64,000 bases of DNA from Thermonema rossianum DSM 10300 (GCF_000426825.1 NZ_AUGC01000005.1:124001-188000), one strand, 5' to 3'. Shown: positions 18,223 through 26,990, counted from the stretch's first letter. Program-made: numbers and translations. The notes: a model not told the origin generated them from the sequence alone.

Positions 18223-19095
18223 ATGATAGAATTACCTGTTGTACCTTCCGAGCGAAGAAAAAAGCCCTCTTGGTTGCGTGTTAAATTACCTACGGGGAAG
18301 AACTACCTGCATGTTCGTCAGTTGGTTGATAAATACAAGTTGCATACTATCTGCGAAAGCGGCAATTGCCCCAATATGGGCGAGTGCTGGGGAGCAGGCA
18401 CGGCTACCTTCATGATTTTGGGTAATGTATGTACACGCAGCTGCACTTTTTGTGCTGTGGCAACCGGGCGTCCAAATGAATATGATGAAGACGAGCCGCG
18501 CCGGGTGGCAGAAGCCGTCAAGCTTATGGGCGTGAAGCATGCTGTCATTACTTCGGTCAATCGTGACGAGCTCAAAGACCGCGGGGCCGAAATATGGTAC
18601 CGCACCGTGCGTGCTATCAAGGAAGTATCGCCCGAGACAACCATAGAAACGCTTATCCCCGATGTAAGAGGCTCATGGGATGCCCTGTACCGCATGATAG
18701 AAGCAGGGCAGGAAGTGGTGTCTCACAATATGGAAACGGTCAAGCGCCTTTATCGCAGAGTGCGCCCGCAGGCCAAGTATGAGCGCAGCTTGGAGCAGCT
18801 GCGCCGCATCAAAGAATACGGCAAGCGCACCAAAACCGGCATCATGGTAGGCTTGGGTGAAACCGATGAAGAAGTATTTGAAATTATGGATGACCTCTTG
18901 GAATGCGGGGTAGATATTCTTACCATCGGGCAGTATTTGCAGCCTACCAAAATGCACCTTGAAGTAGTAGAATATGTGCACCCCGAGAAATTTAAAATGT
19001 ACGAGGAAGTAGGACTGAAGAAAGGTTTTAAATACGTGGAGTCAGGTCCATTGGTGCGTTCTTCTTACCATGCCGAACGGCACGTAAATGTGTGA
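18223..19095 (+). CDS. lipA: Lipoyl synthase
   Basis: 290 aa from [10 protein letters not shown] at 18223. This radical-SAM enzyme inserts two sulfurs into octanoyl groups on lipoyl domains. The auxiliary cluster cysteines are C44, C49 and C55 ('[12 protein letters not shown]'). The radical-SAM CxxxCxxC is C70, C74 and C77 ('CTRSCTFC'). The C-terminal RSSY motif, whose serine ligates the auxiliary cluster, is in '[11 protein letters not shown]'. Length is normal. A 165-nt segment with several hairpins and a terminator follows the stop. Confidence 0.97.
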   Translation: MIELPVVPSERRKKPSWLRVKLPTGKNYLHVRQLVDKYKLHTICESGNCPNMGECWGAGTATFMILGNVCTRSCTFCAVATGRPNEYDEDEPRRVAEAVKLMGVKHAVITSVNRDELKDRGAEIWYRTVRAIKEVSPETTIETLIPDVRGSWDALYRMIEAGQEVVSHNMETVKRLYRRVRPQAKYERSLEQLRRIKEYGKRTKTGIMVGLGETDEEVFEIMDDLLECGVDILTIGQYLQPTKMHLEVVEYVHPEKFKMYEEVGLKKGFKYVESGPLVRSSYHAERHVNV

Positions 19096-19184
19096 TTTTG
19101 AAAAAAATCCGGAAAAAATTTGGATGTTATCTTTTGAATTTGTATATTCATGTTAATGACATACATACATTATCATCCTTCAAT

Positions 19185-19303
19185 TAGACGTGTGCTACGC
19201 AAGTAGCGCGAGTCTATCAACCAAACGCTGATAGGAGCCTACCAAGCGGGCTCAGCCAAACGTCGCTTCTCTTACATAAGTAGGAGAAGCGACGACGTTT
19301 TTT
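19185..19303 (+). ncRNA. Candidate structured RNA downstream of lipA
   Basis: Consecutive hairpins are visible. Hairpin 1: GCTAC (19194-19198), tetraloop GCAA, GTAGC (19203-19207), with an outer TAGAC (19185-19189) / GTCTA (19212-19216). Hairpin 2: CTATCA (19214-19219) / TGATAG (19229-19234), loop ACCAAACGC. Hairpin 3: GAGCC (19235-19239) / GGCTC (19249-19253), loop TACCAAGCG, abutting hairpin 2. Then the linker AGCCAAACG leads into a terminator. The motif RCCAARCG occurs three times, twice in loops. The outer stem of hairpin 1 and hairpin 2 share 19214-19216 and exclude each other. A weak promoter-like TATCTTTTG is at 19128-19136. It could be a stand-alone sRNA or a structured lipA 3' UTR; I recognise no family. 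Confidence 0.5.
19261..19303 (+). terminator. Strong Rho-independent terminator
   Basis: 11-bp perfect stem CGTCGCTTCTC (19261-19271) / GAGAAGCGACG (19284-19294), followed by ACG and a run of six or more T's. It ends transcription from lipA and/or the candidate RNA, and overlaps the stop of the convergent lipoprotein gene. Confidence 0.88.
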
Positions 19304-19733
19304 AGGGTGCTTGTTTTTCAAAGTGAAGTTGCAGGCTTCCTTTTTCAAGAATGAGTTTTTCTTTTTTGAGCTTCTTTACATGAAAAGTGTCTTGCCTGTT
19401 GCCATAAGTAAAGATGAGTAGTTCTTCTTTTGGGAGAAGGGTGTAAAACCCTTGGGTTTTCAGCAAATTACGTTGAAATTGAAAATATTTCCCGCCGTCG
19501 AAAGAAAGGCGATAGCTGCCCAACTTTTCTTTTATGTCATGGGGTTGGGGCGTGCTTTTGTTGCTTTGCAGCTCTGTGGTTAATGAATCGACAGAAAGCT
19601 CGTCTTGCCATTGGCTTTGGTTAAAATCCAGCAGCCACTCACCCCGTAGCTGCTCATGAGGCGAAGCGCTGCAAGCACTAAGAAACACAAGGCATAACAA
19701 GAGCCATCGGGCGGTTTTGTATTTACTCTTCAT
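19302..19733 (-). CDS. Hypothetical lipoprotein
   Basis: 143 aa. The signal peptide has lipobox LSAC and the lipidated cysteine at 21. The mature part begins 'SPHEQLRGEWLLDF', a 'l.G.W.l' start seen in lipocalin-like small lipoproteins, with several predicted strands after it. It lies 2 bp downstream of the propeller sensor gene on the same strand and is almost certainly co-transcribed with it, so the two may work together at the envelope. Function unknown. Confidence 0.78.
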   Translation of the reverse strand: MKSKYKTARWLLLCLVFLSACSASPHEQLRGEWLLDFNQSQWQDELSVDSLTTELQSNKSTPQPHDIKEKLGSYRLSFDGGKYFQFQRNLLKTQGFYTLLPKEELLIFTYGNRQDTFHVKKLKKEKLILEKGSLQLHFEKQAP

Positions 19734-19735
19734 GC

Positions 19736-22441
19736 TTAATGCTTATTATCGTTGTTGGGTGGTGTTTCTTTTATTTCCCTTTTTTTGTCGCCGGCTTGAA
19801 AGCCGGTACCATCAGAAGTGACTTCCATGGGTTCTGTCCGGCGCAACTCTACACTGATGACGCCCTCCGGCTTTTCTATGATTTTTCGTACCCGCCGTTC
19901 AAGCGGCAACAAGTAGTAAGCCAGTATTACGTTCATCACCAGCTTAAATACCGGAACGCCACCGCTGAAATTATCGACATAAGGCTCCACCATGATGATT
20001 ATAAACTCAACCGTAGTGATAATGCTGACGATAGTAAGTATGCTGGTGGCGCGGGCATCTTTCTTGCGTCTGTTCAGATAAATGGAAAGCAGCAGCAAAG
20101 AAAGCAAAAACAGGATTTCTAAAATGTAAAACCACCAGGTCTCGTAGAAGGGAGGGCGCACATATAGCTTAATGCTTTGGGTTTGTGAGATGAGTCCTTC
20201 CGGAGTGCGTGCACGCACAAGCAAGCGATGCATACCGGTGGGCAAGTAAGCAAACTCAATATAGGGCGTGCTTCGCCATGCCGACCATTCCGACTCACCC
20301 TCACCTTCTATTTTATATTGAAATTGAGTGCGCTCACCGGCAAGGTAATAGGGGTAGGCTATGTGAAACACCAAGTGGCTGCTTTGGGGTGGCACTTCCA
20401 CGCCTTTGATTTCCCGCCCGTCTTCGCTAAGAAAGGGTAGGTAAGTGTCTTCATCTGTTTCAATGAAGCGTATGATGGGGTGCGAGGGTATGGCGGGGGA
20501 GGAAGTTGTTTCTTTCGGAATAAAAAATATGTTATTGGAGGCTACTATCCAGTAGTTGCCTTGGTAATCTACAGCAAGCACCTGCAGCTCGTCGAAATAA
20601 TTCACCAGCCGGTTGGTAAGAGGCTTTAAAGATTTATTTTGCAGGAGTAGCCACTGCCTGTTTTTGAGCAAGAAGAAAGCCTCTTGTTGGCTGTCGTAGA
20701 GGAAGGACAAAGGGTAATAACGGTTCAGCGCCTGATAGGGCAATAGCATGCCACCTAAAATTTCTTTGTGGAGTAGCGCCCCCTCTTTTGATAAGAAAAA
20801 GACATTTTCGCCTTGTTTTCCCACCCAGAGTGGCTGTATTGCTTGTGTGTGCAGCTCCATGCGGTAGTGACGGGCGAAGGTGCCATCGGTGCGTAAATGC
20901 ACGATGAGGCAGCCATTAAAAAGTCCCAGGTAAAGCTTGTTGCCGGCCAACATCAGGTTGGTGACATCATCAGGAATAGCAGCTATGCGATCTACCACTT
21001 TCCAATATCCACGGTACTCCCTGATGGCTATAAGTCCTTTTTCTGTGGCAGCATATAACATATTGCGCTTAGGTGCCCCATAAATGGCATACACATGCAG
21101 GTTGCGCATAATGGGGTAGCCGGTATGCCGGGTGACTTCATAAAGCCCCGTGCTGGAAGCTACCAATAATTTGCCTTTATAGTTGAGCAGCTGCTTACAC
21201 TTGGCGTCTATGTTTTTGATTTTCTTAAAATAATAGGGCACAGACTGCATGATGTAAGCTTTGAGAGCGTCTTCATAGGGGTTGCGCTCTTTTTCTACAA
21301 CAACGGTTTGTTGCTGCCGGGCAAACAGACGTTTGCGCTCATTGGCATATACTTTCCGGCTTACGACCTGCTCGCCCCGGATCTTGTCGAGCACAAACAG
21401 ACCGGCCGTAGTGCCTACGTACAGCTCCGGGCCCAAGCGTATAAGGCTACTGATAGAGCCTTCCAAGCCGGGATAGGTAGAAAAAACACGTAAGGGAGAC
21501 TGCAAGGCTACCCGGCTGCATCCTTGCGCGTGGCTAATCCACAAACCACCTTGCTTGTCTTCATAAATAGCCGTGGTTTCATCGTCTTTCAAGCCCGTTT
21601 CGTAATTGAGAATGTCAGTGACAATGCCACTGCTTTTATCCACTACAATGCAACCACCGGATAAAGTGGAAAACACAAAGCGCTGCCCATCACTTAGCGG
21701 GAGCATTTCATTTAGTAAAAACGTTTCGACATAGCGCGTGGCGGGGCTTCGATAGGGCATAAAATGAAGTCCGTCGAACAACCACAGGCGATTGTCGGGG
21801 CTGCTGCACAAGCCTCTTTGCTTGTCGAAAGGAATGTATTGGATTATGCCTGTTGTTTTTAAATTGTTGCCCGGGCGGCCGCTAAGGTGCATTTGCTTGC
21901 CATCCAAATGATAAATTCCCTTCCCGGGAGCAGAGGCATAAGCTTCGCCCCGGTGCAAAAAAAAGCCATTGAAGGAACTGTTTCGTGGAGCATGATAACG
22001 ATAAAGCAGGCGACGCCGGGTAATAGAATAAGCATAAGTGATGTTGGGGGTTTGTGCCCATAATGTGTCGCCTTGAAGCATGATTTTGCGCACGTTGCCT
22101 TCGGTAGTAAAGACAGAAGAAAAAACAACCTTGCCTTTGCTGTCAAATTGCAGATATCCTACCTGCCCTTTGCCACCTGCCCAAATACAACGCCTTTGAG
22201 AGTCGTAGGACAAGCTGTAAAGTGTGACGGGTATTTTGTGTACATGCTGCTGCTGACCATCATAAGTCACAATCCCCTCCGGCGTGGAAAAACACAGTAT
22301 ATCATTGTCAAAAGACTCAATGTCATAGGCATGGGCGCCAAAGTCATAGTTTTGAATAAAAAGGTTGCCACGCTGCGCATAAATCAAGCTGCTTATGCAA
22401 CATAAAAGAAATGAGGCAGCAAAAAAAACGACTTTCTTCAT
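19736..22441 (-). CDS. Two-component-type beta-propeller/Y_Y_Y sensor protein without a kinase domain
   Basis: 901 aa from MKKVVFFAAS at 22441; an in-frame start at 22483 lacks a signal. A signal peptide (cleavage near IYAQ) precedes a long periplasmic region with propeller-type repeats ('DILCFSTPEGIVTYDG', 'GGLWISHAQGCSRVALQSPLRVFSTYPGLEGSI'). A Y_Y_Y domain ends with 'FAYLPTGMHRLLVRARTPEG' at about 700-765. About four membrane helices follow (near 775-880), then a short cytosolic tail of about 45 residues. Hybrid two-component sensors normally continue into a histidine kinase; here there is no H-box or ATPase. It may be a regulator or envelope sensor that acts through a partner. Divergent from the TonB receptor gene. 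Confidence 0.88.
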   Translation of the reverse strand: MKKVVFFAASFLLCCISSLIYAQRGNLFIQNYDFGAHAYDIESFDNDILCFSTPEGIVTYDGQQQHVHKIPVTLYSLSYDSQRRCIWAGGKGQVGYLQFDSKGKVVFSSVFTTEGNVRKIMLQGDTLWAQTPNITYAYSITRRRLLYRYHAPRNSSFNGFFLHRGEAYASAPGKGIYHLDGKQMHLSGRPGNNLKTTGIIQYIPFDKQRGLCSSPDNRLWLFDGLHFMPYRSPATRYVETFLLNEMLPLSDGQRFVFSTLSGGCIVVDKSSGIVTDILNYETGLKDDETTAIYEDKQGGLWISHAQGCSRVALQSPLRVFSTYPGLEGSISSLIRLGPELYVGTTAGLFVLDKIRGEQVVSRKVYANERKRLFARQQQTVVVEKERNPYEDALKAYIMQSVPYYFKKIKNIDAKCKQLLNYKGKLLVASSTGLYEVTRHTGYPIMRNLHVYAIYGAPKRNMLYAATEKGLIAIREYRGYWKVVDRIAAIPDDVTNLMLAGNKLYLGLFNGCLIVHLRTDGTFARHYRMELHTQAIQPLWVGKQGENVFFLSKEGALLHKEILGGMLLPYQALNRYYPLSFLYDSQQEAFFLLKNRQWLLLQNKSLKPLTNRLVNYFDELQVLAVDYQGNYWIVASNNIFFIPKETTSSPAIPSHPIIRFIETDEDTYLPFLSEDGREIKGVEVPPQSSHLVFHIAYPYYLAGERTQFQYKIEGEGESEWSAWRSTPYIEFAYLPTGMHRLLVRARTPEGLISQTQSIKLYVRPPFYETWWFYILEILFLLSLLLLSIYLNRRKKDARATSILTIVSIITTVEFIIIMVEPYVDNFSGGVPVFKLVMNVILAYYLLPLERRVRKIIEKPEGVISVELRRTEPMEVTSDGTGFQAGDKKREIKETPPNNDNKH

Positions 22442-22501
22442 AAGAATAGTGCTAATGCTACAACAAGCAAATCTAAGACGCACAGATTGATAAAAAAAAT
22501 C

Positions 22502-22540
22502 ATCTAAATTTTTTGTTTAGATTAAATCTAAATAAATTTG
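22502..22540 (+). promoter_or_regulatory. TonB-receptor promoter with a palindromic operator filling the spacer
   Basis: A Bacteroidota promoter is visible: -33 TTTG at 22512-22515 and -7 TAAATTTG (TAnnTTTG) at 22533-22540. The 17-bp spacer is exactly the palindrome TTTAGAT-TAA-ATCTAAA (22516-22532). A third half-site, ATCTAAA, lies at 22502-22508. On the minus strand, CAAATCTA at 22468-22475 reads TAGATTTG, a perfect -7 element for the divergent propeller gene. TTTAG/CTAAA inverted repeats are typical of DtxR/MntR-type operators. A similar repeat overlaps the promoter of the DtxR-led operon at 57784-57805. Confidence 0.7.
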
Positions 22541-22574
22541 CATCGTTTGCTTATGCACAAAACCGCAGCGATTT

Positions 22575-25010
22575 ATGAAACCTCGAGCCGTCCTTTACTT
22601 TCTTTTGTGCTTTGTCTGTATTTTGCCGGCATCTGCCCAGCAGTTGTTGCAAGGAGTGGTGACCGATGAGCAAGGCAACCCTTTGCCGGGCGCAACCATA
22701 GAAGTAAGCCCCGTTGAACGCTTCGCAGTGGCCGACGGGCAAGGACACTTCGTCTTGGAAGTGCCTTATCAAGAAGGGCTGGTGCTGAAAGTTGAGTTTG
22801 TTGGCATGGAGTTGCTTACAGTGCCCCTTCGTCCCGGGCATTGGCAAGCCCCCCTGCAGCTGCGTATGAAAGCCAAAGAAGAAATGCTTGCAGAGGTGGA
22901 AGTGACAGCTGCCCGTGAACAGACTTTCGGAGTACGCAGCTTGTATAGTGTGGAAGGAGTGGCCATTTATGAAGGGAAGAAGACCGAGGTGGTAGAGCTG
23001 CAAGATATTGTTGCCAATTTAGCCACTAATAACTCGCGGCAAATATTTGGCCGCATCCAGGGCATTAATATATGGGAAAGCGATATGGCCGGCTTGCAAT
23101 TGGGCATTGGCACGCGTGGATTGAGTCCCAAGCGTACGGCCAATTTCAACACCCGCCAAAATGGCTATGATATGAGTGCCGATGCGTTGGGCTACCCCGA
23201 AAGTTATTATGTGCCGCCTGCCGAAGCGCTTGAGCGCATTGAGTTGGTTAAGGGGGCCGCTTCGCTGCAGTACGGCACACAGTTTGGCGGCATGCTCAAT
23301 TTTGTAATGAAGAGCCCGCGCACTGATAAGCCCTTTCACATAGACACCCGCCAAACCATTGGTTCGTGGGGCTTTTGGAATAGCTACACCGGAGTAGATG
23401 GTGCTTTGGGAACCAAAGTTAAATATTTTACTTTTTATCAATACAAGCAGGGCAATGGTTGGCGCCCCAATTCACAGTTTCATAGTCACACTGCCCACAC
23501 TCAGTGGCATTTTGACCTGAGCAAGCGCTTACACTTGCGTGCAGAATATACCCACATGCAGTACTTGGCCAAACAGCCCGGCGGCTTGATGGATGCCACC
23601 TTTGAGCAGGACCCTTCCGTTTCGTTTCGCAATCGCAATTGGTTTGCCGTCCGTTGGAACTTACCGGCCTTGATGCTTGATTACCGGGCATCAGACCACA
23701 CCACTTTGAACTTGCGGGCATTTGCCAATCTGTCGTCCCGGCAGGCTTTGGGCGTATTGTTGCCGGCTTACAAAGCAGACGACCCCACGCAAAATCGCAC
23801 CTTGATTCGCGATCTTTACCGCAACTGGGGCGTAGAGGGGCGTTTGCTGCACGATTACAAACTAAAAGGGCGCAGCCATCACTTTTTGGCAGGAGTGCGT
23901 TATTATCATGGGCTTACCTACAAGCAACAAGGCGAGGCAGATGCCAGTGACCAACCACGCTTTGAGTACTTAAACCCCCATGATTTGGAAAAGTCGGACT
24001 ATCAATTCCCCGGGCGCAACGTGGCGGTTTTTGCTGAAAACATATTTTTCTTAAACAAGCGATGGAGCATCACTCCGGGCATACGTTATGAATATATCAA
24101 CACTTTGGCAGATGGTTATTACAAGTTGCGCGCTTATGACGCGGCGGGCAACCTGATTGCCGAAGAGCGGGTCGATGAGTCTTTTGACCTGAAGCGGGCT
24201 TTCTGGTTAGGAGGTATCGGCATTACTTTCCGTCCTGCAGATAACCGGGAGTTATATGCCAACGCCAGCCAAAACTACCGGGCAGTTACTTTTAGCGACT
24301 TGCGCATAGATAATCCCAACTTCCGCCTGGACCCCAATATACGCGATGAGCGGGGCTACAGCACCGAGATAGGCTTCCGGGGACAGTTGCCCGGCCGTTT
24401 TCAGTGGGATGTTAGCTTGTTTTATATGCGCTACAATAACCGCATTGGCTTTGTGACACTCTTAGATGAGCGAATTTATAATGAGTACCGTTTCAAAACA
24501 AATGTAGGTGATTCGCAACATTATGGTTTGGAGCTGTATGGCGAATACAACCTGGCTTCTTTGTGGAAGCAAAATGCCACTTGGCAATGGCGCCTGTTTA
24601 GTAGCTTTACTTATGCCGAAGCCTATTATCTGAGCGCCAACAGCGATACTTGGAGCAGGATAGAAGGCAACCGGGTAGAGTTTGCACCGCGTATTATCTG
24701 GCGTGCCGGCCTGTTTGCCGAGCGTGGTCCCTGGCGATTGAGCTTACAACACAACTACGTGTCAGAACAGTTTAGCGATGCCGACAACACTTCGGGGCGT
24801 GTGGCGTCGGCGGTGGTGGGTATCATTCCGGCATATCATGTAACCGACCTGAGTATTTCTTATAAACGCGAGCGCTGGACGGTGGAAGGTAGTGTAAATA
24901 ACCTATTGAACCAAAAGTATTTTACCAACCGGGCAGTAAGCTATCCCGGGCCGGGTATCATCCCCGCCGATCCGCGTAGCTTTTTCCTTACCTTGGGTAT
25001 CTCTTTGTAG
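22575..25010 (+). CDS. TonB-dependent outer-membrane receptor (FecA-like)
   Basis: 811 aa. Signal peptide (cleavage near ASAQ), then a carboxypeptidase-regulatory-like beta domain at about 24-110 ('QGVVTDEQGNPLPGATIEV'). A plug domain follows, with 'NNSRQIFGRIQGINIWESD', 'GIGTRGLSP' and 'ERIELVKGAASLQYGTQFGGMLNFVMKSP', then a 22-strand barrel ending 'SFFLTLGISL'. The plug resembles Fe(III)-dicitrate-type receptors. It imports a ligand across the outer membrane using TonB energy. The promoter carries a DtxR-type palindrome, so iron, manganese or another metal chelate is the likely ligand (inference). Transcribed away from the propeller sensor, 134 bp apart. Confidence 0.95.
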   Translation: MKPRAVLYFLLCFVCILPASAQQLLQGVVTDEQGNPLPGATIEVSPVERFAVADGQGHFVLEVPYQEGLVLKVEFVGMELLTVPLRPGHWQAPLQLRMKAKEEMLAEVEVTAAREQTFGVRSLYSVEGVAIYEGKKTEVVELQDIVANLATNNSRQIFGRIQGINIWESDMAGLQLGIGTRGLSPKRTANFNTRQNGYDMSADALGYPESYYVPPAEALERIELVKGAASLQYGTQFGGMLNFVMKSPRTDKPFHIDTRQTIGSWGFWNSYTGVDGALGTKVKYFTFYQYKQGNGWRPNSQFHSHTAHTQWHFDLSKRLHLRAEYTHMQYLAKQPGGLMDATFEQDPSVSFRNRNWFAVRWNLPALMLDYRASDHTTLNLRAFANLSSRQALGVLLPAYKADDPTQNRTLIRDLYRNWGVEGRLLHDYKLKGRSHHFLAGVRYYHGLTYKQQGEADASDQPRFEYLNPHDLEKSDYQFPGRNVAVFAENIFFLNKRWSITPGIRYEYINTLADGYYKLRAYDAAGNLIAEERVDESFDLKRAFWLGGIGITFRPADNRELYANASQNYRAVTFSDLRIDNPNFRLDPNIRDERGYSTEIGFRGQLPGRFQWDVSLFYMRYNNRIGFVTLLDERIYNEYRFKTNVGDSQHYGLELYGEYNLASLWKQNATWQWRLFSSFTYAEAYYLSANSDTWSRIEGNRVEFAPRIIWRAGLFAERGPWRLSLQHNYVSEQFSDADNTSGRVASAVVGIIPAYHVTDLSISYKRERWTVEGSVNNLLNQKYFTNRAVSYPGPGIIPADPRSFFLTLGISL

Positions 25011-25544
25011 CTTTAAAACAACTTTGGTTTTCAAAGTCTATACTTGCTTGCCTGTCTTTATTCAATCACGGAGGCAAGGCAGTGCTGCCTTATGAACGGT
25101 CATTTTTTCTTTTGTCATTTCGAACGGAGCGTGGTGGAGTGAGAAATCTCGCTTGCTCGAAGCGTGTTTATTTGCCATTCTTGAGCCATCTTGTCAAGCC
25201 GACGGAAAGAGGTAAAAGAAGAGTGCTTGCTTTTGCTCGAAGCGCTAAGGAGAGAGTACTAAAACTCAGCCACTTTTGGAAAAGTAAATGGCTATTCAAT
25301 AAAAACAAAATACTTTGAACTACAAAGCGACAAGGTTTTTCTACTCTTTGCCATATACAGACAGGCAGTTTGATTGGACTTAGGTTGCAGGTGTTTTATG
25401 GCAGTCACAATTTTGTTTGAGGATGAGCTGTCTGTTCTTGGAACAGGCGCATCGCGTCTTTGGTTTTGCCCAAATAAAGACAAAAGGCTTGACTTTTTTA
25501 AAGAGCAATTTGTTAAATAGTAAGCCACGTAAAAAAAAGACGAT
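25011..25544. other. 534-bp intergenic region with one dispersed repeat, no gene
   Basis: This is the longest gene-free stretch in the window. It holds a REP-like element at 25113-25150. A small direct repeat GCTCGAAGCG occurs twice (about 25154 and 25237), and a short hairpin CTGTTC-TTG-GAACAG lies near 25433. Open frames running through it have no recognisable protein character. The leader and promoter of the rtcB-like gene must lie in the last 150 bp, but I see no clear TAnnTTTG box. Confidence 0.7.
25113..25150 (+). repeat. REP-like dispersed element
   Basis: The sequence starts TGTCATTTCGAACGGAGCG and ends GTGAGAAATCTC. It closely matches the 'GTCATTTCGA..GAAGCG...GGAGAAATCTC' intergenic repeat found in many copies in Bacteroidota genomes. 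Only one copy is present here. Its origin and function are unsettled. Confidence 0.6.
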
Positions 25545-26990
25545 ATGAAGCCGGATGTAAATACACTTACCGTTTTGCTGGGTGACAAAAACATAGCCAA
25601 GCAGGCATATAGAATAATCAAGCGGTTGCGAAAAAAGGGTGTAACTGAGGAAGAGATACAGCAAATGCTGCAGGAGATACAAGCACATCCCCATCTGTAT
25701 GTAAACCATGAAGATTGGGGGCGTGTGGCTGCCTTCCTTTTGGATGCTCCGGAGGTGGGCAATGGCGAGCGTGAACAAACGGAGTCCGAGCCCCTGCGTG
25801 CGCAACCTTTGCCTTATTCCGTTTTTGGTGCGGACTACATCGATGCAGAGTCGATACAGCAGATGAATAATGCCATGCGCTTACCGGTGGCTGAAGCCGG
25901 GGCGCTCATGCCTGATGCACATGTGGGATATGGAATCCCTATTGGTGGAGTGCTGGCTACTCGTCAAAATGCGGTTATTCCTTATGCCGTAGGGGTAGAT
26001 ATTGCCTGCCGTATGTGTCTTTCTGTGTGGGATATAGAGGCAGCTTACATAGAAAAGAAAAAAGACACACTGAAAAAGTTTTTGGGCGAGCATACTTTCT
26101 TTGGTATTGACGTGTCGAATCCTTCCCCGCTGCCCGATGATATATGGGATAAACCTGAATGGAGAGCCACGAAAGTCATCCGTTCGTTGCGCAAGAAGGC
26201 AGAGCGGCAAATTGGAACGAGTGGTACGGGCAATCATTTTGTAGAGTGGGGTGTTTTGGAAGTCATGGAAGAAGATAAGGACTTGGGGCTGCCCAAAGGG
26301 CAATATTTGGCTTTATTGAGCCATTCGGGCTCGCGCGGCTTTGGGGCTGCCATTGCCAATTATTATTCCAAGTTGGCAAGAGAGCGTTCGCACCTGCCCA
26401 AAGAACTGGCCCACTTGGCGTGGCTTTCGCTCGATACAGAAGAAGGGCAGGAGTATTGGATAGCCATGCATTTGGCCGGCGATTATGCTTCGGCCAACCA
26501 TCACCAAATACATCGCCGGATAGCGAAAGCATTGGGTTTGCAGCCGGTGAAGATGGTAGAAAACCATCACAATTTTGCGTGGAAAGAGCAGCTGCCCGAC
26601 GGGCGCACGGCTATTGTGCACCGCAAAGGTGCCACACCGGCGCACGCCGGCGCATTGGGGGTTATTCCCGGCTCCATGACCCAAGCCGGTTATGTGGTAA
26701 AGGGATTGGGAAATGCCGCTTCGTTGAATTCCGCTTCGCATGGTGCCGGGCGACTGATGTCGCGGAGGGCTGCTTTCCGGCAAATATCGCAAGAGCAGGT
26801 GCGCCGGATACTGCAGGAGCATGGCATTGAGTTGATAGGAGGCGACTTGGACGAAGCGCCCATGGTGTACAAAGACCTGAAGGAGGTGATGAAGGTACAA
26901 ACGAACATTGTAAAGCCTTTGGCAGCTTTTTATCCTAAGATAGTGCGCATGGCAGAGCCCGATAGACGTCCATGGGCACGGGAAGATTGA
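25545..26990 (+). CDS. rtcB: RtcB family RNA ligase, divergent paralogue type
   Basis: 481 aa. RtcB joins RNA 2',3'-cyclic phosphate or 3'-phosphate ends to 5'-OH ends using GTP and Mn2+. Metal ligands are present: C155 in 'GVDIACRM', N230 and H231 in 'GTGNHFVE', H260 in 'SHSGSRG', H341 in 'ENHHNFAW'. The guanylylated histidine is H399 in 'SASHGAGR'. Several motifs deviate from the usual forms: GVDIACRM for GVDIGCGM, GTSGTGN for GTLGGGN, SHGAGR for CHGAGR. About 90 N-terminal residues precede the core, starting with a helical 'KQAYRIIKRLRKKGVTEEEIQQML'. No archease or RtcA neighbour is seen, so it may serve RNA repair. Confidence 0.93.
   Translation: MKPDVNTLTVLLGDKNIAKQAYRIIKRLRKKGVTEEEIQQMLQEIQAHPHLYVNHEDWGRVAAFLLDAPEVGNGEREQTESEPLRAQPLPYSVFGADYIDAESIQQMNNAMRLPVAEAGALMPDAHVGYGIPIGGVLATRQNAVIPYAVGVDIACRMCLSVWDIEAAYIEKKKDTLKKFLGEHTFFGIDVSNPSPLPDDIWDKPEWRATKVIRSLRKKAERQIGTSGTGNHFVEWGVLEVMEEDKDLGLPKGQYLALLSHSGSRGFGAAIANYYSKLARERSHLPKELAHLAWLSLDTEEGQEYWIAMHLAGDYASANHHQIHRRIAKALGLQPVKMVENHHNFAWKEQLPDGRTAIVHRKGATPAHAGALGVIPGSMTQAGYVVKGLGNAASLNSASHGAGRLMSRRAAFRQISQEQVRRILQEHGIELIGGDLDEAPMVYKDLKEVMKVQTNIVKPLAAFYPKIVRMAEPDRRPWARED

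Noticed and set aside
25082-25318. 78-aa open frame in the rtcB upstream gap
   Set aside because: It reads straight through the REP-like repeat and has a composition (Arg/Lys/Ser-rich, no domain) unlike a protein.
25292-25762. 156-aa minus-strand frame over the rtcB start
   Set aside because: It is antisense to conserved rtcB coding sequence and is Ser/Cys-rich, as expected of a shadow frame.
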